DNA of 64,000 bases, from assembly GCA_903824495.1 (NCBI GenBank), contig CAIJXB010000063.1:1-64000 (forward strand), given 5' to 3'. Of the stretch, positions 34,123 through 42,323 are shown piece by piece (within the stretch, counting starts at the first letter, position 1; every line of letters begins with the position of its first letter). The DNA is from an uncultured Chlamydiae bacterium. GTDB lineage: Bacteria; Chlamydiota; Chlamydiia; Chlamydiales; Rhabdochlamydiaceae. Under the pieces are notes generated by a model. That model had not been told where the DNA came from. It did no database searches and worked only from the letters and a program-made list of their open reading frames with translations. A program made the position numbers and the translations under genes.

Positions 34123-35646
34123 TCAGTCCCAACCTTCCGCCGGAGCTTCCGGTGGATGGTGGGATGCTTTGCGATGGTATAGCACAAAGACAAAACCAAG
34201 AGCTACGATCAGAGCGAATCCAAGCACTACATGCAGCACAAAAAACCCCCTAATCTGAGACTCTTTGATATACTCTATAACAAACGATCTCTGCTCAGAT
34301 GGAATCGACTCCAAAGATCCTTGAACTCCAATAGACAGATTTTCTACAAGAGAAGACTCTAACACTTTAGTAACAGGATTTCCCTCTATCTTCTTTTCAA
34401 AGTCATGCCACTGCACCTGCTTTGCAAATGCGGTGATGATGGCAACACCAAGCGTTGAAGAAAGTGATCTCACAGTTGATAAAACACCAAAAGCCGTTCC
34501 CGCTTTTGTCTCTGGAACAGAGGCCATAGCAGAAGAATAGGACGGTGTTAAAATTAAGGGAACCCCTACTCCAAAAGCTAAAAACACCAAAAGAAGTATC
34601 CAAAGAGCATCTTCTACAAATAAGGCCGCTGAGAAAAAAGAAGCTATAAGACATATAAACCCGAGGACAACAGGAATTTTTGCTCCCGATTTATCCGCTA
34701 TCCACCCCCCGATCGGAGAGATGAAAAGAACAGGCAGCGAGGTCACACAAAAAACAAGACCACTTTTTAAAGGGGACCAATCCATCGTATCTTGGAAAAA
34801 CACAGCTCTATAAATACTGATCATCAAAACAAACTGGGTTGCAAATACGCTAATATTCACAGCTTTGTAAATGGGGTGTTTGAAAAGGGAAAGATCGATG
34901 AACGGATGCTTTGATTTTTTTTCTCTTCGCACTAAGAGCCAAGCCCCCACAAACCCTAAAACAAAAAAAGAAATACTTAAAGCTGAAGTCCAGCCCCATT
35001 CTCCCCCTTGCATGATCAAGGTCACAAAGCAGCTTGCCCCGACTGTAAAAAAGGCAAAACCAGGAAAGTCAAACACTTGTTTTTTTTGAGGAGACACAGG
35101 AATCAAGATCGGGATCAAAATAAGCCCAATAGCTGCCAGAGGCAGATTGATCCAAAAGATCCATCTCCAAGAAAGAGATTCAGTGAAATACCCCCCAATG
35201 AGTGGAGCAACAACTAAAAAAAGAGAGCTTACGCTCACATTGATCCCAATAGCTTTTCCTCGATCTTTATGAGAAAACAAAGACATGATAAGCGGTGATG
35301 AAGCGGGAATCATGAGAGCCGCTCCAATCCCTTGCAAAGCTCTAGCTCCAATTAAAAAATTCACATGAAAGCTAAGGCCACATAAAGCAGAAGCTAAAGC
35401 AAAAACAAAAACACCCCACATAAAGGTCCTGCGATACCCGATAACATCACCTAGCTTGCCGCCTGCGAGCATTAAAACGGCTGCTACAAGAAGGTAAGAG
35501 TTAATACACCACCAAAGCTGTGAATGGGTCGCTCCTAGCTGATCCTGAATGGTTGGCAGAGCAACCGGGAGCACAGACTGATCAACAAACACCATCGCAA
35601 TTGCTGGAATCAAAGCACCTAAACAGATCCATTTGCGATAGTTCAT
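34123..35646 (-). CDS. MFS drug exporter, DHA2/EmrB-QacA type (14 TM)
   Basis: 507 aa. About 14 hydrophobic helices. DHA2 signatures: DQSVLPVALPTIQDQLGA in TM1, the A-loop GGKLGDVIGYRRTF, and ARALQGIGAALMIPAS in TM5 region. Proton-driven efflux of drugs or lipophilic metabolites is the family role; substrate unknown. Its ATG overlaps the stop of the upstream pterin dehydratase gene (ATGA). No adaptor (EmrA) gene nearby. Confidence 0.88.
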   Translation of the reverse strand: MNYRKWICLGALIPAIAMVFVDQSVLPVALPTIQDQLGATHSQLWWCINSYLLVAAVLMLAGGKLGDVIGYRRTFMWGVFVFALASALCGLSFHVNFLIGARALQGIGAALMIPASSPLIMSLFSHKDRGKAIGINVSVSSLFLVVAPLIGGYFTESLSWRWIFWINLPLAAIGLILIPILIPVSPQKKQVFDFPGFAFFTVGASCFVTLIMQGGEWGWTSALSISFFVLGFVGAWLLVRREKKSKHPFIDLSLFKHPIYKAVNISVFATQFVLMISIYRAVFFQDTMDWSPLKSGLVFCVTSLPVLFISPIGGWIADKSGAKIPVVLGFICLIASFFSAALFVEDALWILLLVFLAFGVGVPLILTPSYSSAMASVPETKAGTAFGVLSTVRSLSSTLGVAIITAFAKQVQWHDFEKKIEGNPVTKVLESSLVENLSIGVQGSLESIPSEQRSFVIEYIKESQIRGFFVLHVVLGFALIVALGFVFVLYHRKASHHPPEAPAEGWD

Positions 35647-35981
35647 TTAGTTAGCAGGTCACATTTAGCAGCTAATATAAAATCGTTTTCAGAAAGGCCT
35701 CCGATCTTATGAGTCCAAAGCTGGACTTTTACCTTCCCATAAGAGAGGTAAAGGTCTGGATGGTGGCACTCAGCCTCTGCTAAAGCTCCAATACGATTAG
35801 CAAAATCTAAGCCTTTTTGAAAATCTGGAAAGAGATACTCCTTTTCCAACAAGCGCTCTTCTACAATCTGCCATCCATCCCCTAGCTTAGCTAAAAGATC
35901 TGTTGCCTGGGCTCCTTTCAAAGGAATCCCCCCTTTTTTGCAAGGAGTGCATGTTTTTTGACTTAAAGAGCTCTCTTCCAT
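35643..35981 (-). CDS. phhB: 4a-hydroxytetrahydrobiopterin dehydratase (PCD/DCoH)
   Basis: 112 aa, the usual size. The diagnostic ECHHPDLYLSYGKVKVQLWTH..GLSENDF contains the active-site His-His-Pro and the late His. It recycles the pterin cofactor of aromatic amino acid hydroxylases; no hydroxylase gene is in this window. An N-terminal stretch with CTPCKKGG adds a possible small metal-binding knuckle. Forms a two-gene unit with the MFS exporter. Confidence 0.92.
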   Translation of the reverse strand: MEESSLSQKTCTPCKKGGIPLKGAQATDLLAKLGDGWQIVEERLLEKEYLFPDFQKGLDFANRIGALAEAECHHPDLYLSYGKVKVQLWTHKIGGLSENDFILAAKCDLLTK

Positions 35982-36131
35982 TTAAAAACCACCTATGTAC
36001 AGCTTCAATTTTGATCTTATGCAATAAAAATATTTTAATCAATCGATGAGAAAAAAACATATCAAAAAAACAAAAAACCATGATATAACTTTTGAAAAAT
36101 CAAATTAATTAACCTTAATTTCAAGGAAAAC

Positions 36132-38264
36132 ATGTCTTTTGTAAGCCCAGATTTCAAACAAGTGATCCATACTTTCTGTAATATAGCCCGTACGGATGTA
36201 CTTTATCACACACTTAATCCTTCTGAAAAAACCATAGAAAGAAGACTGCAGGCTATCTGGGCGCGAACTTGGAACGAAACTTTCTCTGATGTGGACACTG
36301 CGATAGCTTTCGTTTCTTCTAAATTACAAGACATTCATATTACTGTTTCTACACATTACTCAAAAGATCTCAAATCTGTTGATACTTTAGATAAAATAAA
36401 AACATTAGCTAGGTCCTCTTTCAACAGAGCCGGCAGATCAGCAGAAGAGATCTGCAAAAAACCGCTTTCTACTCATGCAAACGAAGTAAAAGAAAACTTA
36501 AGAGCCGTCTGGAAAGATGCTCAAAAAAAACTAAAACACGTAGCTTTTGAGATGGCTAAGCCCGCAATTGAAGCCGCTCTAAACGCAGCCGTAGTACCGC
36601 AGAACATCAAAGACCTCTATTTGGAAGACATTCATTTAGCGCAGACTATCGAGGGTCTAGAGAGTAGACTTCAAAGCTACATGAACGACCTTGAAGTAAA
36701 AGGAGCAGGGATCACCTCTACTAGCCTTGGATCTCAAGGATTTCCCAAAATCATCGACGTTCAAAGAGATCAGCGAATTTTAGGATTTATGAAAACCTTA
36801 GGGAACTCTCTAGAGATGGATTACCATCTTCTTTATAGTTTTTTCCTAGGTGACTGCCTAGGAAGGGAAGATCTTCACATTCAAGTTCCAAGTGCTTCCA
36901 TGTTTGATGTTGAAAAGGCAAAGTATGTGGACTCCAGAGGTAACAAATATGACATTTCTAAATACAACGAGCAGATAAAACACCTTCTAGGCTCCGTTGC
37001 TTCACTCAATACTGATGCAAGCAAGGTAAGCGCTGATAAAGAAATAGAATTTCAAAACATAATCCAAACGTGTCCTACAGGATTCTTTGAACTTGTAAAT
37101 GGGCTCAATTTGGCAGATTTTTTTAGAGCAAAATATCTTTCTTTAGATGCCCCGCAAAAGGATCGCTTCTGGTCTTCATTAGGAGTAATTACTTACCTAG
37201 ATTTAATCTTAGGGAATCGAGATCGCCTGATCAAACTCTTGCCAAACATAGATGGCCAGTACTCTTTCTTAAGCGACAACGACGAAAACTTTATGGAGGA
37301 CAGCAATCTAGGAAATCTCATGATTTCTCATGCTTTGACAGACTTCTATGCTATCGATAATGGGATCGGCGACGGAACGCGCAATCTCTCCATTAGTAAA
37401 GAGGAAAACCTAGCTGATGAACAAGCTTATACGACTTTTCTTCACAACGCTCTAGGAAAAGAAGATTTCGAGACTCTTGCCTGCGATTACCTCATTAAAT
37501 CTCTTGGAAAAGCTATAGAATCTGCTTTTCAAGAAGCTGACTACGATGAAAATTCACTAGGGGCTGTTCTCTTTGATATCTCTAAAGAAGATCACATCTC
37601 CTCTCTCAATGGTGGAATGAAACGTATGCAAGATCTTTTAAGCACAATAATTCTTCCTAAGTGGAATCACACAGATGCAGACTCTGTTAGAAAAACCCTC
37701 GATGCAGATTTTATCGGGACAATACAAACTCGATTGGACCTTTTTGCCAGATTGAAATGCAAATCCACACCTCCTCAAATCGAGTCCGAGTCTGATGAGG
37801 ACATGCTTGTCGAATTGGATCTCAATAGTTCTTCTGGTGATTGGTCTTCTCCTGTAAGAGGAAGTTCTTTTGACGTTCGCAGCACTCCTTTTTCTCCTTT
37901 AATGTCACGATCGAGAAACAAGGCGCTTGGCAATATTGCAGATCATTTAAAAGAACTTTCTATTGCAATCGCCTCCGAAGATGTTAGGAATCGTATCCTT
38001 GCTGAGCTAGAGTCCCTCAAGATCAATTTTTTACTTCCTCCAGACATACAACAGAAGATTGTTGGCATAGAGGATCTTCTTTCTAGCACAGGACCCAATA
38101 AAGATTATCCTAAGACTCGTATCAACGAATTAGCAAACTCCTTGCTTTCTATGGACCCATCTCTCATCTCTCCAAGAAGAGTAAGTCGACAGCAATCATG
38201 GGATGAGGCAGATCCCTTTTCAGGAAATAGCTCCCTTAGCCTTTTCCTAGATCCTAAAACTTAA
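36132..38264 (+). CDS. 710-aa effector-like protein with a divergent kinase-like motif set
   Basis: No confident family. 710 aa, no signal peptide. The N-terminal ~190 residues are helical. Around 355-411 are LDLILGNRDR (~356-365), then NLGNLM (~392-397), then FYAIDNG (~405-411). This order and spacing recall the catalytic and metal-binding loops of actin-fragmin kinase, PI3/PI4-kinase and HipA-like folds. A Ser/Asp-rich linker (~555-600, with STPFSPLMSRSRN) and a helical C-terminus follow. Stand-alone gene with AAGGA before ATG 36132. A host-directed kinase is plausible but unproven; no clear ATP-binding lysine was assigned. Confidence 0.5.
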   Translation: MSFVSPDFKQVIHTFCNIARTDVLYHTLNPSEKTIERRLQAIWARTWNETFSDVDTAIAFVSSKLQDIHITVSTHYSKDLKSVDTLDKIKTLARSSFNRAGRSAEEICKKPLSTHANEVKENLRAVWKDAQKKLKHVAFEMAKPAIEAALNAAVVPQNIKDLYLEDIHLAQTIEGLESRLQSYMNDLEVKGAGITSTSLGSQGFPKIIDVQRDQRILGFMKTLGNSLEMDYHLLYSFFLGDCLGREDLHIQVPSASMFDVEKAKYVDSRGNKYDISKYNEQIKHLLGSVASLNTDASKVSADKEIEFQNIIQTCPTGFFELVNGLNLADFFRAKYLSLDAPQKDRFWSSLGVITYLDLILGNRDRLIKLLPNIDGQYSFLSDNDENFMEDSNLGNLMISHALTDFYAIDNGIGDGTRNLSISKEENLADEQAYTTFLHNALGKEDFETLACDYLIKSLGKAIESAFQEADYDENSLGAVLFDISKEDHISSLNGGMKRMQDLLSTIILPKWNHTDADSVRKTLDADFIGTIQTRLDLFARLKCKSTPPQIESESDEDMLVELDLNSSSGDWSSPVRGSSFDVRSTPFSPLMSRSRNKALGNIADHLKELSIAIASEDVRNRILAELESLKINFLLPPDIQQKIVGIEDLLSSTGPNKDYPKTRINELANSLLSMDPSLISPRRVSRQQSWDEADPFSGNSSLSLFLDPKT

Positions 38265-38310
38265 AGCTTTTTTTGTTTCTATTGAAAAGAATAGAAACTG
38301 TCTGCAGAAT

Positions 38311-38330
38311 CCCCGTCCAAAAGGATGGGG
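38311..38330 (+). promoter_or_regulatory. Hairpin covering the TetR-family gene ribosome-binding site
   Basis: CCCC.TCC pairs with GGA.GGGG around an AAAA loop (38311-38330). The stem includes the AAGG Shine-Dalgarno and the first of three ATG codons. May dampen translation of the regulator. Confidence 0.35.
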
Positions 38331-38936
38331 ATGATGGAGCAAAAGCAATTAAAGGAAAAAATATTCCATTCTGCTTGGCATATTGTCGAGCATGAAGGGA
38401 TGGACCAGCTGACTGTAAGAGGCATTGCAGAGCTGAGTGAATGTTCTTTGGGTGCCATCTACAACGTATTTGACAACTTTCAAGATTTACAACTGCGGGT
38501 GAATGCTAATATCCTCTCCCGCTTATATCAGAGCTTTAGCGAAACAGCCGATCTTGCCATCAAAGAAAACAAATCGCTTAAAGAGCTTCTTAAAGACCTC
38601 GGGTCTGCCTATATTGACTTTGGAAAAAAGCACAGGTTTCTTTGGAAGGCCCTTTTTGAGCATACTCCGTCAGCTCCCTTCCCTGACTGGTATATAAAAC
38701 ACACCCACGAAGGACTTCATCTTTTAAGCAAAAAGTTAAGCATTACCTTCTCTATACCAGAAACCAAAATCAGAAAAAGCCTTGGTTTTTTCTGGACTTC
38801 TATACATGGACTTTGCTCCGTTTTACTGAATAAGAAACTAGAAATGCTTGCAGAGTTTTTTAATGCAGATATACACTTAAGTCCTTATGTCGAATACTGC
38901 TTGGCAGGTTTACCGCTCGAGCATACAAAAAAATAA
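38331..38936 (+). CDS. TetR/AcrR-family transcriptional regulator
   Basis: 201 aa from ATG 38331; ATG 38325 sits on the Shine-Dalgarno and ATG 38334 is equally possible. The N-terminal helix-turn-helix is LTVRGIAELSECSLGAIYNVFDNFQDL (read in parts: RGIAELSECSLGAIY is the recognition region). A ligand domain with Trp/Phe-rich helices follows. It probably represses itself and the short-chain dehydrogenase that starts 7 nt downstream. Ligand unknown. Confidence 0.85.
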   Translation: MMEQKQLKEKIFHSAWHIVEHEGMDQLTVRGIAELSECSLGAIYNVFDNFQDLQLRVNANILSRLYQSFSETADLAIKENKSLKELLKDLGSAYIDFGKKHRFLWKALFEHTPSAPFPDWYIKHTHEGLHLLSKKLSITFSIPETKIRKSLGFFWTSIHGLCSVLLNKKLEMLAEFFNADIHLSPYVEYCLAGLPLEHTKK

Positions 38937-38943
38937 GGGTTCT

Positions 38944-39687
38944 ATGCATATCGTTATCACAGGAGCATCAGCTGGGATTGGTCTTGCAGCCGCGCGCCTT
39001 TTTGCTAAAAAAGGCTACCAAGTTACTGCTCTCGCAAGACGGCTAGAGCCTCTAGAGGCTCTTAGTAAAGAGTTTCCAGGTCTCATCTCCCCCTTCTCTT
39101 TGGATGTGTCTAATAAAAAAGCTGTAGAAACAACATTTGCTAGTCTAAAAAAACCGATCGATGTCTTGATTAACAATGCAGGAGCCGCTTTTGGGGTAGA
39201 CCTGGCGCAATCTGCAAAGATTGAAGACTTCGAAAAATGTGTCGATATTAACATCAAAGGGCTTTTGTACTGCACGCATTGCACTCTTCCTGAGATGGTC
39301 AAACGAAATATAGGCCATATCATCAATTTAGGATCGGTTGCCGGCTCATATCCCTATCCCGGAGGAAATGTCTATGGAGCTACCAAGGCTTTTGTGCATC
39401 AGTTTTCCTTGAACCTACTCGCTGATCTTTTAGGAACAGCTGTTCGAGTGAGCTGCATTGAGCCAGGGCTTGTTGGAGGGACTGAGTTTTCTGAAGTGAG
39501 ATTTAAAGGAGATAAGCAAAGAGCTCATAGCGTTTATGAGAAAACCAAACCACTCACTGCAGAGGATATCGCTGAAACCATCTTCTTTTGCGTGAATGCG
39601 CCCGCTCACGTAAATATCAATCACCTAGAAGTCATGCCTGTCATGCAGGCTTTTAACCCGCTGGCGGTTTACCGAGAACCTTCTTAG
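38944..39687 (+). CDS. Short-chain dehydrogenase/reductase (YdfG-like)
   Basis: 247 aa from ATG 38944, which follows AAGGG; the frame is open back to 38887 inside the TetR gene, but that part is not SDR-like. Rossmann motif TGASAGIGLAAARLF, NNAGAAFG, active-site Ser in NLGSVAGSYP, and YGATKAF for Tyr/Lys. Best match by eye to the NADP-dependent hydroxy-acid dehydrogenase group. Overlaps the convergent phosphodiesterase gene by 35 bp. Confidence 0.88.
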   Translation: MHIVITGASAGIGLAAARLFAKKGYQVTALARRLEPLEALSKEFPGLISPFSLDVSNKKAVETTFASLKKPIDVLINNAGAAFGVDLAQSAKIEDFEKCVDINIKGLLYCTHCTLPEMVKRNIGHIINLGSVAGSYPYPGGNVYGATKAFVHQFSLNLLADLLGTAVRVSCIEPGLVGGTEFSEVRFKGDKQRAHSVYEKTKPLTAEDIAETIFFCVNAPAHVNINHLEVMPVMQAFNPLAVYREPS

Positions 39688-40597
39688 GCTCTTTTAACAG
39701 CTCAAGAAGCCCGATGGGATCATCGCTAATAATCCCATCAACTCCCATTTCAATGAGCTCTGCCCATCTTTTGGGATCGTTTACGGTCCAAGGGATGACA
39801 CTGAACCCTTGCTTTTGTAAAAAAAGCACATCTGCTTTCGATTTCAGCATGTGATGATCGGGAGAAAGGATACTTACATGGAGCATCGAAGCTAAACCCA
39901 GTAAAAACTCCATCCCCGCTTCCGGCTGTAAAATTGAGGCAACTTCAAGACTTTCTTTGCAGAAAATGAAGGCTGTTTTAGCAGCCGGCTCTACTTTATG
40001 AAGAGCTGCAAGCACTTCAGGATCAAAGGATGAGTAATAGACGCGCTCTGATAGTCCATTTCTTCTAACCTGGGTGGTGATAGCATCTGCAAGCTTCTCT
40101 GGCGGGAGAGTCCAGTCCGGGAACCTTAAGTCCCGTTTGATCTCAAGATTGAGCCTGATCTTTTTAGCATTGGGATGGGAAGAGGTATTGATGAGATCAA
40201 AGAGCTCTTGTAGAGTTGGAATCTGGGTTCCAGGAATTGCTAGCTGACCAGGAAATAAGGGATTGATCCGGCTACCCGCATCAAGCTTTTTAAGCTCTGC
40301 CAAAGTCAAAGAGCGAACCAGAACCTCTTCAGTCACTGATCTGCCGTCTAAATAGACGCAAAGAGCCTTGTTAACGAAGAAATCATGGTGGATGACAAGC
40401 TGATTGTCAGAAGTGACTAAAATATCAAGCTCTAAGGTGCTGGCACCCGCTTCAATTGCGGCCATAAAGGAAGGAAGTGTATTTTCAGGCCGGAGCATTC
40501 TGTTGCCTCGATGTCCTTGGACATCGATCTCAGAAGAAATTCCCATCAAAGACGAACAAAGCATGATAAAAAAGACAACAAATCTCACAGTTCCCAC
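39653..40597 (-). CDS. Secreted glycerophosphodiester phosphodiesterase
   Basis: 314 aa. Signal peptide (VRFVVFFIMLCSSLMGISS), then the GDPD core: VQGHRGNRMLRPENTLPSF, ELDILVTSDNQLVIHHD with catalytic His pair and metal-binding Glu/Asp, and a C-terminal GVDGIISDDP. Hydrolyses deacylated phospholipids to glycerol-3-phosphate and an alcohol, probably in the periplasm. Start GTG 40597 or GTG 40588. Useful for scavenging host lipid head groups; that role is inference. Confidence 0.9.
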   Translation of the reverse strand: MGTVRFVVFFIMLCSSLMGISSEIDVQGHRGNRMLRPENTLPSFMAAIEAGASTLELDILVTSDNQLVIHHDFFVNKALCVYLDGRSVTEEVLVRSLTLAELKKLDAGSRINPLFPGQLAIPGTQIPTLQELFDLINTSSHPNAKKIRLNLEIKRDLRFPDWTLPPEKLADAITTQVRRNGLSERVYYSSFDPEVLAALHKVEPAAKTAFIFCKESLEVASILQPEAGMEFLLGLASMLHVSILSPDHHMLKSKADVLFLQKQGFSVIPWTVNDPKRWAELIEMGVDGIISDDPIGLLELLKEPKKVLGKPPAG

Positions 40598-40676
40598 TCT
40601 CTTAATTTCAGAGATGATTTATTATCATCGTAATATATTTTAAATAAACTAACAATTAAATTTGAAAAACAAAGAA

Positions 40677-41399
40677 CTAATTAGATGCGTAGCGATTAAA
40701 GAAATCATGCCGACTGAGAAGCTTAGCTATTTTACTGCATCTAGCTCTTTCAATGACAACGGGATGCTTGTCCGTATAGGGGGATCTTCCAAAAGGGCCT
40801 ATTTGATGGCCTGTTTTTTTGTACTCAAAGTAGTCATTAAGGTGAAGGATTGCCTCTGCAAGGGGCAATCCGCCGATCTTAATGTGCGCCGGGTACTTCT
40901 CCATCTGGAAATGGGTATGGCCTGTGTCTTTGTCCCGATAGAAAAGAAACTCTTTAAACAGCTTATTATGAGTGCTTTTTGCTGTATTTTTCACGTGATT
41001 GTGAGAAGATTTTCTGGTTTTAGAATGCTCTAGGTTTGCCCACTTTTTGTAAAAAAACCCTTCATCCTCAAGCTTGAAATTAGCCCCCTGCAAAAACAGC
41101 TGAAGACCGATCTTTGGGTCTTCAAAAAGAATCTTAACGCTTTTAAAGATTTTTCTCTCTGTTGGATTCAGTGTGTTTTTAAAGATTTCATAAACTTTCC
41201 TACGAACCCCTTTATCTTCTAAAAGCTCAGGATTACTGATGATTTTTTGGAGGAATTTCTTACCAGAACGTATTTCGGGAGTATGGAAAAAAGAATTGGC
41301 ATAGATATAGATCCTCGCAAGAAGCGAAAGAGGGGCCCAGACTACCTGAAGGGCTGAATAGATCAAATATTGATTTGTCGAAACCGACTTTATGCTCAA
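40677..41399 (-). CDS. Uncharacterised 240-aa protein
   Basis: Not recognised. One hydrophobic segment near the N-terminus (~12-32, LIYSALQVVWAPLSLLARIY), then a basic, Lys/His-rich soluble part (HSKTRKSSHNHVKNTAKSTH at ~126-145). No ATG is available: the frame opens after a stop and TTG 41399 is the only plausible start. Surrounded by AT-rich flanks on both sides. It could be a membrane-associated or secreted lineage-specific protein. Confidence 0.5.
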   Translation of the reverse strand: MSIKSVSTNQYLIYSALQVVWAPLSLLARIYIYANSFFHTPEIRSGKKFLQKIISNPELLEDKGVRRKVYEIFKNTLNPTERKIFKSVKILFEDPKIGLQLFLQGANFKLEDEGFFYKKWANLEHSKTRKSSHNHVKNTAKSTHNKLFKEFLFYRDKDTGHTHFQMEKYPAHIKIGGLPLAEAILHLNDYFEYKKTGHQIGPFGRSPYTDKHPVVIERARCSKIAKLLSRHDFFNRYASN

Positions 41400-41474
41400 A
41401 ATACACCATTTTCACAATTAATAATATATTATTATATATGAAAAATGACATTAATTAGAATACAAACAATCTAT

Positions 41475-42323
41475 TTAATCTACAAAGGCAAGCTGAGAAA
41501 GTCTTAAGTCTATAATCTTTTCTTTGAGCCTCTCCCCTAGAAGGGCTTTTTCTTTTTCCTTTTCTAAAAGGCGTGGGCGAAGGGTTTGATAATTGGTGAT
41601 CTCTTGAGAAAACCGCTGAGTGCTAAGCCTTAAAAAATGAGTCGAAGTTAAGTCTTCGCCTAAATCATTTTCCAAGATCACAACAATGCCTCTTTTCCCT
41701 AGAGTTGGAAAAAAGCTTTGAGACACATCAATCCTTTTCACTCTAAAAGACTCTTTCTCACACCCATCAAACAGGTTCAAAACCTCAAGAGCAAGCTCAA
41801 AGAGCTTGCCTTGTAAAGGGCTTTCGAAAGAGGCTTCTTGTACTCCTTCTGCTGAGAGATAGATCTCGGGAAGTTTTTTAGGAGAGAAAAAAGGAGCCAT
41901 CGGAAATAGGTAGCCGTCTTTATCCACTACCGTGTTGACAAAGTCAGCAGCCCATCCAATAGGCTTTCTAACGGTATAGTCTATATAGACCATATTAGGA
42001 GGGATCTTCTTTACCTTTACTCCTGAAAAAAGAGGAGAAGAGAGAAGTTTTTTTTCTGCTGTCCCTTCATCAAATCCCGTAAAGAGTGTTGGGACGTCTT
42101 TAGAAAGCCCTAAAAGCTCTGCTAGATAATCAGAGTGCAGCGCTTCTTTTTGCAGTCCTGTTTGTACGATGTAAGAAAGCGGATGAAGAGTTGGCTGCTC
42201 TTTGATCCGTTTTCCACCAAAGTACATATGCAAAAGCTTATGAGAAACCCCTGAAATGATGAACGTAGAGGCTACGATCCAAAAAAGAGAATGTAGGAGG
42301 GGCAGCTCTGGGCTTTTTTTCAT
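41475..42323 (-). CDS. ftsQ: FtsQ/DivIB-like cell-division protein
   Basis: 282 aa. One N-terminal membrane segment (FWIVASTFIISGVSH), then a POTRA-like periplasmic part (LSKDVPTLFTGFDEGTAEKKL, VKKIPPNMVYIDYTVRKPIG). A beta domain with RIDVSQSFF..GIVVILENDLG follows. FtsQ links early and late divisome proteins; chlamydiae lack FtsZ but keep FtsQ/L/I/W. It overlaps murC by 4 nt and closes the cluster. Sequence divergence is high, so the call rests on topology and position. Confidence 0.75.
   Translation of the reverse strand: MKKSPELPLLHSLFWIVASTFIISGVSHKLLHMYFGGKRIKEQPTLHPLSYIVQTGLQKEALHSDYLAELLGLSKDVPTLFTGFDEGTAEKKLLSSPLFSGVKVKKIPPNMVYIDYTVRKPIGWAADFVNTVVDKDGYLFPMAPFFSPKKLPEIYLSAEGVQEASFESPLQGKLFELALEVLNLFDGCEKESFRVKRIDVSQSFFPTLGKRGIVVILENDLGEDLTSTHFLRLSTQRFSQEITNYQTLRPRLLEKEKEKALLGERLKEKIIDLRLSQLAFVD

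Noticed and set aside
40662..41033. Open frame of ~120 codons on the plus strand opposite the 240-aa orphan
   Set aside because: No ribosome site and poor protein character; the minus-strand frame is longer. The choice is less certain here than elsewhere because the orphan needs a TTG start.
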